From Propionibacterium cyclohexanicum (GTDB lineage: Bacteria > Actinomycetota > Actinomycetes > Propionibacteriales > Propionibacteriaceae): DNA of 64,000 nucleotides. The position numbers and the translations under genes are program-made. Below, one piece after another: positions 1 through 8,531 of the stretch. The notes below the pieces were generated by a model. It had not been told where the DNA came from and did no database searches. It saw only the letters and a list, made by a program, of their open reading frames with translations. The stretch's first letter is position 1. Every line of letters starts with the position of its first letter. The DNA lies in assembly GCF_900111365.1 (NCBI RefSeq), contig NZ_FOGZ01000001.1:1-64000 (forward strand), read 5' to 3'.

Positions 1-95
1 CCCTCGGCTTCCGCAACCTCACCAACTACATCGCCCGCAGCCTGCTCGAGACCGGCGGCTTCAGACCCCACCTACACCCTCATCTGTGAAGAGCC
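1..95 (+). mobile_element. Right end of an ISL3-family insertion sequence
   Basis: On the minus strand the element ends at 95 with GGCTCTTCACAGATGAGG. The leading GGCTCTTC matches the terminal repeats known for actinobacterial ISL3 elements such as IS31831 and IS1207 (recalled, not searched). The transposase stop codon at 87-89 lies inside this terminal repeat, as is common in the family. Only the right end is in the window, so the 8-bp target duplication, which would begin at 96, cannot be checked. Confidence 0.6.
3..89 (+). CDS. ISL3-family transposase, C-terminal fragment (partial at left edge)
   Basis: The frame from base 3 reads LGFRNLTNYIARSLLETGG, then FRPHLHPHL and a TGA stop. The GFRNxTNYxxRxLL block followed by a short basic tail is the usual C-terminus of ISL3-type DDE transposases, which cut and paste the element. 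The catalytic core lies to the left of the window, so whether the gene is intact is unknown. The stop lies inside the terminal inverted repeat. Confidence 0.6.
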   Translation, partial: LGFRNLTNYIARSLLETGGFRPHLHPHL

Positions 96-407
96 GGTAA
101 TGACATAGCCCGCGATCGCTGAGAAGGTGATATCGCTTGCCGGATTGGTCACGTAGAGCAGGAACAGCAGTGCGAGAACCGAGACTGCGCTGAGCACCAG
201 GCGATGGCCCGAATACGCCACTGCCGCCAAGATGGCGAGCTGGAGGAAGGTTGCGGTCCAGGCCTCCTTGAAGGGCAATCTCGAACTGACATAGATGACA
301 GTGAAGACCGCCGCGGCAATGGCCGGCCATCGCTCGAGGCGCGGGTTAGCCGATTCGCCAATTACCGCGCGGCCGGGAAGCGCGAGAGGTGTCCTGGAAG
401 CGCCAGC
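72..407 (-). pseudogene. Broken membrane-protein gene cut by the insertion sequence
   Basis: A leftward open frame from about 407 to 74 has no good start codon (only a late TTG near 278) and an in-frame stop at 408-410. It reads ERWPAIAAAVFTVIYVSS and then two or three strongly hydrophobic stretches (FLQLAILAAVAYSG, LSAVSVLALLFLLYV, FSAIAGYVIT). The last residues come from the insertion-sequence end, so the original C-terminus has been replaced. The protein family is not recognised. Bases 411-545 hold no gene I can support. Confidence 0.4.
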
Positions 408-545
408 TCACTTCATAGCGGGATTGTGCCACAGCTCCACGGCACGAGACAGGGCGCCCGAACTGGGGCTGCGCATGCGAGCCTGCATTGGCAGCTGGGA
501 TGTCTCGAGCCGCGGGGAGGGTCGCCGACAAGGCCGCCGGCGATC

Positions 546-1268
546 TCAGCCCGTGGCGGACAGGAATGCCGCCGTCGCGAACCCGAGAGTGGTGAACAGA
601 CCTGCGACGAGCCCGGACTTTCGGGCCGCCTCGGGGATCATCGAGTCGATGAGCATGACGAGCAGCGCCCCGGCTGCGAAGCCGTCAATTGCCGCCTTGA
701 GCCGCGACGACGCGACGTCCGCCACGAGATAGCCCCCAACGGTCGCCGCCGCGCACACCAGCGCGATCGCGATCCACAGACGCAGGATCGCGCTGGCGGG
801 GCGGCCATTGGAGCGCATCTGCGCTGATGACCCGATCGCCTCGGGGAGGTTCGAGACGAAGATTGCGGCAAGCAGCGCGATGCTCACGCCCTCCCCGGAT
901 GCGAGCCCTATCCCGAGGACCGCCTGCTCGGGAATCCCGTCGAGGAACGCCCCCAGCGCCAGCGCGGGCCCGGCACCGGTCCCCGCCGAGGGGCCGGTCC
1001 GGTGCCGCGAACCCCATCGCTCGAGCATCCGATCTGCCGTGAAGTAGGCGAGCGCCCCTACCGCGAGCCCGCCGGCGACGCCGGGGCCTCCGTCGAGCAT
1101 CGCGCCCTCCCGGACCAGGTCGTAGCTCACTGCGCTGATGAGGGAGCCTGCGCCGAAGGCCAGCACGGCGCCTGTCAGCTTCTCGGGCCAGCTCCGCCAT
1201 ACGCCGAACAGCGCCCCGATCACGAGCGATGCGGCCGCCACCATCCCCCACAGCACCGCGGCGCCCAT
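546..1268 (-). CDS. ZIP-family divalent metal transporter
   Basis: A 240-residue, highly hydrophobic protein with about seven or eight predicted membrane segments. It carries the paired ZIP metal-binding helices, here seen as LGAFLDGIPEQAVLGIGL (about residues 105-122) and FVSNLPEAIGSS (about 137-148). In ZIP proteins these His/Asp/Glu-Pro motifs form the metal path through the cytoplasmic membrane. The family usually moves zinc, iron or manganese into the cytoplasm. The ATG at 1268 is preceded by an AGGG ribosome site and, about 40 bases upstream, a TAGCAT -10-like box. The metal cannot be told from sequence. Bases 1269-1480 hold only this upstream region and the 3' side of the next gene. 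Confidence 0.8.
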   Translation of the reverse strand: MGAAVLWGMVAAASLVIGALFGVWRSWPEKLTGAVLAFGAGSLISAVSYDLVREGAMLDGGPGVAGGLAVGALAYFTADRMLERWGSRHRTGPSAGTGAGPALALGAFLDGIPEQAVLGIGLASGEGVSIALLAAIFVSNLPEAIGSSAQMRSNGRPASAILRLWIAIALVCAAATVGGYLVADVASSRLKAAIDGFAAGALLVMLIDSMIPEAARKSGLVAGLFTTLGFATAAFLSATG

Positions 1269-1480
1269 ACGCCCTCCGTCCTCACGTCGTCGAGACTGTC
1301 CCTGATGCTAGTGCGGGAGGTCCCGCGCCGAGCCCGCTGCGGGCCAGCTCCGCCCGAGGCTCGGCGTCGGCCAGGACTGGTCAGCCGGGCAATCCTTCGA
1401 GGCACGGGAAATCCCGGGCGACGTCGGGGCCATGGGCAGGCCACAGCGCACCCCGGGGTTCTCCCCGATCGATGGGGCGA

Positions 1481-2695
1481 TCACTGGGGATCGCCGCCAT
1501 CGCTTTCCTGGCTCGCCCGTTCGAGGCGGGTGTACGCGAGATCGGCGAGGGCGTCGGCGAGATCGGCGATGTAGGCGTCGTCGAACTGCGCTCGGGGCGA
1601 GTGATTCGCTTCGGCTGTTGCCGGGTCGATGTCTGCCGGGGAGGTGAGGAGATAGAAGTAGCATCCCGGCACCTCGGCCAGGACGAAGGAGAAGTCCTCG
1701 GAGCCCATGGCTGCTGCGGGGGCTTGCGAGACGCGATCCGGACCGAAGAGCTCCGCGAGCTGGTCCAGGGTCGCGCGAGCCTCCTGGGGGTCATTCATCG
1801 TGACGGGATAGAGCACCTCCAGGTCGACCGTCGCGGTGCAGCCATGCGCTGCGGCGATGCCCTCCGCAAGGCGTTTGGTCTCTTCGCGAAGGATCTCGAG
1901 CGAGCGGGCAGACAAGGTCCGCACGGTGGCACCGAGACTGGCCTGGGACGGGATCGCGTTGATCGCGTCACCGGCGCGCAGCTGGGTGACAGTGAGCACG
2001 ATCGGGTCGGTCGGGTCGAACCGTCGGGTGGTCATCGTGTGCAAGGCGGTGGCGATCTCGGTGAGTGCCGGCACGGGGTCCAGAGCCCACTGGGGCGAGG
2101 AGGCGTGCCCGCCTCGCCCGTGCACCGTGATGTGCAGGCGGTTGGAGCCGGCGAGGATGGGGCCGGGCCGGGTGAACACCCTGCCGGGCTCGCCAGGGGC
2201 GACGTGTCCAGCGTAGGCGGCGATGGGACGGGCACCCGCGGCGTCGAGGACGCCCTCGTCGATCATGACAGAGGCACCCTTGTTCCCTTCCTCGCCGGGC
2301 TGGAACATGAAGATGACATCTCCAGGCAGTTCCTCGCGATGGGCGTGCAGGAGACGGGCCGCGCCGACCAGCGCGGCGGTGTGGAGATCGTGCCCGCAGG
2401 CATGCATCGCTCCGTTGGTCGACGCGAACGCCAGCCCGGTCTCCTCGACGACAGGCAGCGCGTCCATGTCGCCGCGCAGCAGAACCGCTGGCCCGGGCCG
2501 CCCACCGCGAAGCACCGCGGTGACGGAGGTGGTACGGGTGCCGGTCGTGATCTCCAGGTCAAGTCCCGACAGCGCCTGCAACACGGCGTGCTGGGTGCGC
2601 GGTAGCTCCAGCCCGGTCTCGGGGTGGGCATGGAGATCCCTTCGCAGGGCTACCAGCTCCGGGAGCAGGACGCGAGCGTCATCCATGAATGTCAT
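1481..2695 (-). CDS. M20D-family amidohydrolase (N-acyl amino acid / hippurate hydrolase type)
   Basis: A 404-residue cytoplasmic metallohydrolase of the M20D family, which cleaves amide bonds of N-acylated amino acids such as hippurate or indole-acetyl-amino acids. Visible blocks are RRDLHAHPETGLELPRT near residue 20, GDMDALPVVEETG near 95, HACGHDLHTAALVGAARLL near 120 (the metal-binding Cys-Gly-His), FQPGEEGNKGASVMIDEG near 155 (catalytic Glu) and MGSEDFSFV near the C-terminus. The ATG overlaps the stop of the upstream MFS gene (ATGA), and AAGGAG lies inside that gene, so the two are translationally coupled. The acyl substrate is unknown and may be what the MFS protein transports. Confidence 0.85.
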   Translation of the reverse strand: MTFMDDARVLLPELVALRRDLHAHPETGLELPRTQHAVLQALSGLDLEITTGTRTTSVTAVLRGGRPGPAVLLRGDMDALPVVEETGLAFASTNGAMHACGHDLHTAALVGAARLLHAHREELPGDVIFMFQPGEEGNKGASVMIDEGVLDAAGARPIAAYAGHVAPGEPGRVFTRPGPILAGSNRLHITVHGRGGHASSPQWALDPVPALTEIATALHTMTTRRFDPTDPIVLTVTQLRAGDAINAIPSQASLGATVRTLSARSLEILREETKRLAEGIAAAHGCTATVDLEVLYPVTMNDPQEARATLDQLAELFGPDRVSQAPAAAMGSEDFSFVLAEVPGCYFYLLTSPADIDPATAEANHSPRAQFDDAYIADLADALADLAYTRLERASQESDGGDPQ

Positions 2696-4125
2696 GCATT
2701 CTCCTTAACTTTGAGGACGGCCGCGGGCGCGGTCGTGGTGGCGGGGGTGAACAGGAGGGCGACGGAGCTGACGACGAACCCCGCGGCGCATATTCCCCAG
2801 ACGATCTGGTAGCCGCCGATCGACGACGCCCCGGCTTCGGGGACGAAGAACGCGGCGAGAACCACCGCGAACACGGCGCCGGCGATGGAGCCGCCGACGG
2901 TCTTGAGGGTGTTGTACAACCCGGTGGCGATCGCCGTCTGGTCCGAGGGGGAGCGTTCGGCGATGAGAGCGGGCAGGGCACCGAGCAGAAGGCCGAGCGA
3001 GATACCCGACAGGGCCGTGGCGACAAAGTAGGCGAGAAGCGCGCTCCACCCCACGACGAGGATGAGATTGGACACGACCCCCAGCCCGGTCGCGACGAGC
3101 AGAAGGGACTTGATCCCGATGCGGCGCGCGAACCAGGCGAAGGTGGACGCGCCGAGAACGCTCAGCGCGGTGGACGCCGCAGAGAAGCCAGAGATCGCGG
3201 CAGGCTGGAGGCTGAATCCGTAGCCGGTGGCCGAGGGGTCTGCGGCAAGGAAGGTCGGGCCGATCGTCTGCATTCCGAAGACCAGGATCCCGAACAGGAA
3301 GGACGTCACGTACACCGGCCACAGCGCCCGTGAGGTCATCATCCGCAGGTCCACTGCGGGCGGCGTGGCGCGCAGCTCCCAGATCACCCAGCCGATCAGC
3401 AGCAGCACCGCGACGGCGAGAACGGCCAGCGTCGATGCGGCGGCAAATCCCTGGCTCTTGGCGAGGTTCAATCCGGACAGTATCGCGATCATCGCCAGGG
3501 CAAGGCCCGCGAACCCCACCCCATCGATGGAGGGCGCGGTGCGGACGGTGGTCTCCGGCACCTTGGTGAACACGATGACGGCGCACGCGAGTGTCGCGAT
3601 GAATGGCACCGCCAGCACCACGGACAGCGAGGTGGTGACCGCGGCGAGGACCCCGGACAGGAGTGCACCGACGAGAGCGCCCAAGGTGAGCGCGGAGGCG
3701 AGCATGCCGATCGCGCGGCGGGAGTCCTCCTGGTCGAGTCGGCTGTGGACCAGGGCGACCTCGAGCGGCAGCCACACCGCGAGCGGCCCGACGAGAATCC
3801 GGCCGAGGAGAACCAGGGTGAAGTCCGGCGCGAAGGCCACCAGCCCGGTGCCGAGCGCGACGAGGACGACAGCGATGCGCAGCATGCGGCGGTGGCCGAA
3901 GATGTCTCCGAGCTTGGAAAGGACCGGTACGCAGACTGCGGCGGACAGGGTCTGCACGGTGACGAACCAGGTGACGTCGGCGTCCGTCACCGCATGGACG
4001 CGGGCGATCCGTCCGATGAGCGGTACGTAGAAGCCCTGCACGATGCCGCTGATCAGTTCGACGAAGACGAGGAAGCCGACGACGCCTCCGACGTGCGAGG
4101 GCCGGGGCGATGAGTTGTTGTTCAT
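2692..4125 (-). CDS. MFS transporter, DHA2-like
   Basis: A 477-residue membrane protein with at least twelve hydrophobic helices. The family motif A is seen as GDIFGHRRMLR after helix 2, and the TWFVTVQTL helix and LLGRILVG block resemble DHA2-type proton-coupled exporters. I chose the ATG at 4125 (MNNNSSPRP) because GGAG precedes it; the frame stays open further upstream, but that part is only antisense of the tetR gene. The gene sits between a TetR regulator and an M20D amidohydrolase with which it overlaps by 4 bp. It could export a toxic acyl compound or import the hydrolase substrate; the sequence does not decide. Confidence 0.8.
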   Translation of the reverse strand: MNNNSSPRPSHVGGVVGFLVFVELISGIVQGFYVPLIGRIARVHAVTDADVTWFVTVQTLSAAVCVPVLSKLGDIFGHRRMLRIAVVLVALGTGLVAFAPDFTLVLLGRILVGPLAVWLPLEVALVHSRLDQEDSRRAIGMLASALTLGALVGALLSGVLAAVTTSLSVVLAVPFIATLACAVIVFTKVPETTVRTAPSIDGVGFAGLALAMIAILSGLNLAKSQGFAAASTLAVLAVAVLLLIGWVIWELRATPPAVDLRMMTSRALWPVYVTSFLFGILVFGMQTIGPTFLAADPSATGYGFSLQPAAISGFSAASTALSVLGASTFAWFARRIGIKSLLLVATGLGVVSNLILVVGWSALLAYFVATALSGISLGLLLGALPALIAERSPSDQTAIATGLYNTLKTVGGSIAGAVFAVVLAAFFVPEAGASSIGGYQIVWGICAAGFVVSSVALLFTPATTTAPAAVLKVKENA

Positions 4126-4169
4126 GGCTGGACTCCAATGGTGCGAGGGCAGTGTTCGTTGGGAGGGGG

Positions 4170-4760
4170 TCAGGAGGCCACCCGTGGGGGAGACGTGACG
4201 AGGGCGACGACGAGCGAACGATGGGTCCTCTCGTCCGCCGGCATGGCGCGAACCGCATTGCGGAAGAAGGTGAACCCCGCAAGGGCGTCCAAGATCGTGT
4301 CGACATCGATATCGGAGGGCAGCTCTCCCCGCTCGATGGCTCGGCGGAGAATGGCAGTGCCCATCGCCCGACGCGATGCCATGTAGCCCACTGTGAGCAG
4401 CTCGTGCACGTCCGGTTCGACGAGCACACCCCACAGGCGCTGGCTGGTGCGCCCAGGGATCTCGCGCTGGGTCTGGTTCCGGTTGTTCTGCAGCGTGAAC
4501 TGAAGGAGGTCATCGACGACATTGCCGGTGTCCGGTTCGGAACCGGGCTGGAGGAAGGGTGCCAGCGCGTCGACGACGAGCTGCGCGCGGTTCGGCCAGC
4601 GGCGGTAGAGCGTTGTCTTCGCGCAGCCTGCCGCTGCTGCGATCCGTTCGATCCGCAGGCCTGCGTAGCCCTCGGTCATGAGCGCACGAAGGGTGTGCGT
4701 GAGGATGCGCGCGGTCGTCTCCTCATCCATCGGGCGTCCAGCGCCGTGCGGTCGTGTCAC
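4170..4760 (-). CDS. TetR/AcrR-family transcriptional regulator
   Basis: A protein of about 196 residues with an N-terminal helix-turn-helix (LRIERIAAAAGCAKTTLYRRW, about residues 33-53) followed by a ligand-binding domain resembling the TetR_C_16 type. The GTG at 4760 gives MTRPHGAGRPMDEE, the usual length of basic lead-in before helix 1; a TTG at 4793 would lie inside the operator palindrome. It is the first gene of the leftward tetR-MFS-amidohydrolase unit, 44 bp before the transporter, and probably represses it together with itself. Confidence 0.8.
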   Translation of the reverse strand: MTRPHGAGRPMDEETTARILTHTLRALMTEGYAGLRIERIAAAAGCAKTTLYRRWPNRAQLVVDALAPFLQPGSEPDTGNVVDDLLQFTLQNNRNQTQREIPGRTSQRLWGVLVEPDVHELLTVGYMASRRAMGTAILRRAIERGELPSDIDVDTILDALAGFTFFRNAVRAMPADERTHRSLVVALVTSPPRVAS

Positions 4761-4784
4761 GAAGGACAGAGAACCACAAGTAGA

Positions 4785-4799
4785 GCTACGCAACGTAGC
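4785..4799. promoter_or_regulatory. Probable TetR operator
   Basis: A perfect inverted repeat, GCTACG-CAA-CGTAGC, with 6-bp arms and a 3-bp spacer lies 25 bp upstream of the tetR start. The size and position are typical for autoregulated TetR operators. Binding is inferred. Confidence 0.55.
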
Positions 4800-4928
4800 G
4801 TTTTACAAACTCTTAACGGCGCGGGAATGGCACGCGAACCTGATCCTGGCGCACCCTCGCCCGCCGGGTGAGCCGGCTCGGCGGCGGGCCTCCCGGGCTG
4901 TTGGACGCAATGACCCGGGCACGTGGCC

Positions 4929-4934
4929 TACGCT
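4929..4934 (+). promoter_or_regulatory. -10 hexamer of dapE, leaderless spacing
   Basis: TACGCT ends 7 nt before the A of the dapE ATG at 4941, so transcription should begin at the start codon. No ribosome-binding site precedes the gene. Confidence 0.5.
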
Positions 4935-4940
4935 GAATCC

Positions 4941-6059
4941 ATGGCTCTGAGCACCCCAGAACTCCATCGGCTGTTCGCCGAGATCGTCGATGTCGAGTCG
5001 GTGAGCAGGCACGAGAAGCCACTCGCCGACGCCGTCGAGCAGGCCCTCGGTGAGCTGCCCGGGCTCCGCGTCGACCGGCTCGGCAACAGCATCGTCGCGC
5101 GCACCGACCTGGGCAGGGCGCGCCGGGTGGTCATCGCCGGGCATCTGGATACCGTGCCCGTGAAGAACAACCTTCCTGGCCGCATCGAGCGGCGTCACGG
5201 CGAGGACTACCTCATCGGACGGGGCGCCTCCGACATGAAGGGCGGCATTGCCGTCATGCTCCACCTGGCCGGCCAGCTGGACCAGCCGCGCCACGACATC
5301 AGCTGGGTCTTCTACGAGTGCGAGGAGATCGAGGCCAGCGCCAATGGGCTCACGGTGATCGCCGATCGGCATCCCGACTGGCTGAGCGGCGACTTCGCGG
5401 TCCTCATGGAACCCACCTCGAGCCGCATCGAGGGCGGCTGCCAGGGCTCGGTCCGCTTCCGCCTCATCAGCCGCGGCATCGCTGCCCATAGCGCCCGCAG
5501 CTGGCTGGGCCACAACGCCATCCACGACATGACCATCGCTCTCGACAGGATCCGCGAATTCCGGCCACGCCAGGTGGAGGTCGAGGGGCTGAGATATCGC
5601 GAGGGCCTCAACGCCACCACCATCAGCGCCGGGATTGCCGGCAATGTCATCCCCGACCACTGCGAGTTGACGGTCAACTACCGCTTCGCGCCCGACGTGC
5701 AGGCTCACGATGCGCTGGCCGCGATGCGCGCCCGATTCGACCTGCCCGGAATCGACTTCGAGCTCGAGGACCTCTCCCCGGCAGCGCGTCCGGGACTTGA
5801 CCGCCCGCTCGCGCAGGAGTTCTGCGCGGCCGTCGGCGGCCAGCCGGGGCCCAAGTACGGCTGGACGGATGTCGCCCGGTTTGCGCAGCTGGGCGTCCCG
5901 GCGGTGAACTTCGGGCCCGGAGATCCGGGTACGGCCCACGCCGACGACGAGCGCTGTCGGCTCTCCGAGCTCGACCAGTGCGCCGCCGCACTCGCCAGCT
6001 GGCTGTCCTCGGATGGCACCGGCCACCAGCTCGCAGACGGGCCGGTGATGTCCCGGTGA
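4941..6059 (+). CDS. dapE: Succinyl-diaminopimelate desuccinylase
   Basis: A 372-residue M20-family di-zinc hydrolase. It removes succinate from N-succinyl-LL-2,6-diaminopimelate on the way to meso-DAP and lysine. Visible features are GHLDTVPVKNN (zinc His and Asp) near residue 70, GRGASDMKGGIAV near 95, YECEEIEASANGL (catalytic Glu pair) near 120, and a C-terminal PGDPGTAHADDE block with the last zinc His. The ATG at 4941 is preferred to the in-frame GTG at 4923 because a -10 hexamer sits 7 nt before it. The stop overlaps the GTG of the next gene. The dapE-LOG order recalls the mycobacterial dapE region. Confidence 0.9.
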   Translation: MALSTPELHRLFAEIVDVESVSRHEKPLADAVEQALGELPGLRVDRLGNSIVARTDLGRARRVVIAGHLDTVPVKNNLPGRIERRHGEDYLIGRGASDMKGGIAVMLHLAGQLDQPRHDISWVFYECEEIEASANGLTVIADRHPDWLSGDFAVLMEPTSSRIEGGCQGSVRFRLISRGIAAHSARSWLGHNAIHDMTIALDRIREFRPRQVEVEGLRYREGLNATTISAGIAGNVIPDHCELTVNYRFAPDVQAHDALAAMRARFDLPGIDFELEDLSPAARPGLDRPLAQEFCAAVGGQPGPKYGWTDVARFAQLGVPAVNFGPGDPGTAHADDERCRLSELDQCAAALASWLSSDGTGHQLADGPVMSR

Positions 6060-6931
6060 GCGAGCCCACCGCAGCTGCGGACCACGGTGGCCAGCCTCCC
6101 CAGGACAACCAGCCTCCCCAGGACAACCAGCCTCCCCAGGACAACCAGCCTCCCCAGGACAACCAGCCTCCCCAGGACAATGTGCCGGTGCCCAATGGCG
6201 GCCAGGTCGTCTCGGGGGCGTCGGTTCGCCGCGGCCGCCAGGTCACCGGCCGCACCAAGGACGAGCAGCTCATCGCCGGGCGGCGTGGCGCCGAATGGAT
6301 TCACAGCGATCCCTGGCGTGTGCTGCGGATCCAGTCCGAGTTCATCCAGGGCTTCGACGCGCTGGAGGAGCTCGGACCGGCCGTGGCCATCTTCGGGTCT
6401 GCCAGGGTGGCTCGTGGCACCGGGCAGTACGAGCAGGCCCACCGCATCGGACAACTGCTCGTCGAGTCCGCGCACGCGGTCATCACCGGTGGTGGCCCGG
6501 GCATCATGGAGGCCGCGAATCGTGGTGCCGTCGAGGCAGGGGGCACCTCGGTGGGACTCGGCATCGAGCTGCCCTTCGAGGCGGCGTTCAACGACTACGT
6601 CACCTTGGGCGTCAACTTCCGCTATTTCTTCGTCCGCAAGGTGATGTTCCTCAAATACGCCCAGGGTTTCATCGTCATGCCGGGTGGCATGGGCACCTTC
6701 GACGAGCTGTTCGAGGCGCTCACCCTGGTGCAGACCGGCAAGGTCAAGCACTTCCCCCTCGTGCTGTTCGGCTCGTCCTACTGGTCGGGACTGCGCGAGT
6801 GGCTGGAGGAGCAGACCGCAGCGGCCGGCTACATCGCCCGGACTGATCTCGACCTGTTCACCATCACCGATGACGTTGAGGAGGCGGTGCGGGTGGCCAC
6901 CGGAGCCGCCTTGGGGCCGGACCGAGCCTGA
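6056..6931 (+). CDS. LOG-family (TIGR00730) protein with N-terminal QPPQDN repeats
   Basis: A 291-residue protein whose last 200 residues are a Rossmann-like LOG domain with PGGMGTFDELFEALTLVQTG, the PGGxGTxxE signature of cytokinin-activating phosphoribohydrolases. Members release the free base from nucleoside 5'-monophosphates; bacterial paralogues may instead act on other nucleotides. The first 40 residues are low-complexity and contain five identical QPPQDN units not expected in this family. The GTG start overlaps the dapE stop (GTGA), indicating coupling. Confidence 0.85.
   Translation: MSEPTAAADHGGQPPQDNQPPQDNQPPQDNQPPQDNQPPQDNVPVPNGGQVVSGASVRRGRQVTGRTKDEQLIAGRRGAEWIHSDPWRVLRIQSEFIQGFDALEELGPAVAIFGSARVARGTGQYEQAHRIGQLLVESAHAVITGGGPGIMEAANRGAVEAGGTSVGLGIELPFEAAFNDYVTLGVNFRYFFVRKVMFLKYAQGFIVMPGGMGTFDELFEALTLVQTGKVKHFPLVLFGSSYWSGLREWLEEQTAAAGYIARTDLDLFTITDDVEEAVRVATGAALGPDRA
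6092..6181 (+). repeat. Five tandem copies of an 18-bp repeat inside the LOG gene
   Basis: The unit CAGCCTCCCCAGGACAAC is repeated five times with one change, the final C to T. It encodes QPPQDN each time. The period is a multiple of three, so copy-number change alters the length of the linker without breaking the frame. Confidence 0.95.
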
Positions 6932-7018
6932 CCCTGCCCGAGGGCCTTGCCGCCGGCCGGGGGCGCGCAGCCCCGGAAGCCGAGGACCGGGGGGAGGGGG
7001 TGCAGCGCCCGGTGGTGG

Positions 7019-7024
7019 GATAAT
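7019..7024 (+). promoter_or_regulatory. -10 hexamer of the ClC gene, leaderless spacing
   Basis: GATAAT ends 7 nt before the G of the GTG at 7031, which fixes that start over codons further upstream. Confidence 0.55.
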
Positions 7025-7030
7025 GCCGCC

Positions 7031-8515
7031 GTGTCACAGCCCGAACCAGCAGATCCCGAGGACGCCAGCGAAGAACGGTCGGCGCACGCCCCCCGTCGGC
7101 TACGTGCCCTAGCGCACCGATATACCCCTCATCTTCCCCAGTCGTTCCAGGATTCCATCAATCGTTGGCTGCTCTTCGGTGTGGTGATCGGCGTGGTCTC
7201 GGGGCTCGGCGCGGTGATCTTCTATTGGTGTCTGAGCCACGCCACCCAGTGGCTGCTCGTGGGGATCGGCGGTTACCAGCCACCGACCACCGTTGGCGAG
7301 GGAAGTGGTCTGCCCAACGGGGCCTTCACCCGGCCCTGGGCCATCCCGCTCGTCGTCACGGGCGGTGCGCTGGTGGCCGGCATCCTCGTCGCCTGGCTCG
7401 CCCCGGAGGCCGAGGGCCACGGTACGGACGCCGCGATCCACGCCGTGCACCACGATCCGACCTCCCTTCGAGGGCGAGTCGCGGTCGTGAAGGTCATCGC
7501 CTCCTCGCTGGTCATCGGTTCGGGCGGCTCGGGCGGACGAGAGGGCCCAACAGCGCAGATCAGCGCTACCGTGATCGCCCAGCTGTGCCGTTGGCTCAAG
7601 GTGCCCAGGCAGGATGCCAGGATCGCCGTCTCGGCCGCGATGGGTTCGGGCATCGGGGCCATCTTCCGGGCGCCGATGGGAGGCGCCCTGCTCGGTGCCG
7701 AGCTGCTCTACCGCGAGGACATGGAGTCCGACGCGCTCATGCCGAGCTTCGTCTCGTCCATCGTCGCCTTCGCCGTATTCGGCACCTTCTTCGGCTTCCG
7801 GCCCATTTTCGGCAGTCACTCTGCGGCCAGCTTCCAGCATCCAGTGGGGTTGATCTGGTACGCCTGTGTCGGCGTCGCGGCCGGAGTGGCTGGACGCGCT
7901 TACGCATCGATCTTCTACGGCGGGGGAGCGCTGCTCAAGCGGCTGCCCGTGCCCAATGCGATCCGCCCGGCCATCGGGGGGCTGTGTGTCGGGCTCATCG
8001 GGCTCGCAGTGCCGGCTGCGCTGGGCACCGGATATGGCTGGATCCAGCTCGAGATGACGAGCGACTGGCTGCTCACAACGCCCCTGTGGCTGGTGCTCGT
8101 CATTCCCCTGGCGAAGATCGTCTCCACCACCTTGTCGATCGGCTCAGGGGGCTCGGGCGGTGTCTTCGGCCCCGGCATGGTCATCGGTGGTTGCGCCGGT
8201 GCCGCCGTGTGGCGCCTCGTGCACACCCTTCCCGGGGTCACCCATGACCCGATGCCCTATGTGATCATCGGCATGATCGCCTGCTTCGGGTCTGTCGCGC
8301 ACGCGCCGATCGGTGTCATGCTCATGGTTGCCGAGATGACAGGCAATCTCACTCTGCTGGCCCCGGCGATGCTCGCCATGGCGATAGCCACCCTCATCGT
8401 CGACGGGAAGTCGATTTATATAAGCCAGCTGCGCGACCGCTTCGAGTACTACTCCCTGCGCGAGCGGGGAGGAAGCCTCGGTGGGCATCCGCTCAGCCCG
8501 GGACCGCAGCCGTGA
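7031..8515 (+). CDS. ClC-family chloride channel or H+/Cl- antiporter
   Basis: A 494-residue membrane protein with the ClC fold. The three selectivity motifs are visible: GSGGSGGREGPT near residue 160 (with the gating glutamate of GREGP), GSGGSGGVFGPGMVIGG near 375, and the aromatic-rich C-terminal helices. Presence of the gating glutamate is compatible with either a transporter or a gated channel. There are no C-terminal CBS domains. The 99 bp before the gene hold no other feature besides its promoter. Typical roles are acid resistance or chloride balance. Confidence 0.88.
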   Translation: MSQPEPADPEDASEERSAHAPRRLRALAHRYTPHLPQSFQDSINRWLLFGVVIGVVSGLGAVIFYWCLSHATQWLLVGIGGYQPPTTVGEGSGLPNGAFTRPWAIPLVVTGGALVAGILVAWLAPEAEGHGTDAAIHAVHHDPTSLRGRVAVVKVIASSLVIGSGGSGGREGPTAQISATVIAQLCRWLKVPRQDARIAVSAAMGSGIGAIFRAPMGGALLGAELLYREDMESDALMPSFVSSIVAFAVFGTFFGFRPIFGSHSAASFQHPVGLIWYACVGVAAGVAGRAYASIFYGGGALLKRLPVPNAIRPAIGGLCVGLIGLAVPAALGTGYGWIQLEMTSDWLLTTPLWLVLVIPLAKIVSTTLSIGSGGSGGVFGPGMVIGGCAGAAVWRLVHTLPGVTHDPMPYVIIGMIACFGSVAHAPIGVMLMVAEMTGNLTLLAPAMLAMAIATLIVDGKSIYISQLRDRFEYYSLRERGGSLGGHPLSPGPQP

Positions 8516-8519
8516 GCCG

Positions 8520-8525
8520 TAGCAT
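8520..8525 (+). promoter_or_regulatory. -10 hexamer of the DivIVA-domain gene, leaderless spacing
   Basis: TAGCAT ends 7 nt before the GTG at 8532. It directly follows the stop of the ClC gene, so the small gene has its own promoter. Confidence 0.5.
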
Positions 8526-8531
8526 GGTCGG

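Noticed and set aside
4803-6026. Minus-strand frame of 407 codons opposite dapE
   Set aside because: DapE on the plus strand has all the M20 motifs and a promoter; the opposite frame has none.
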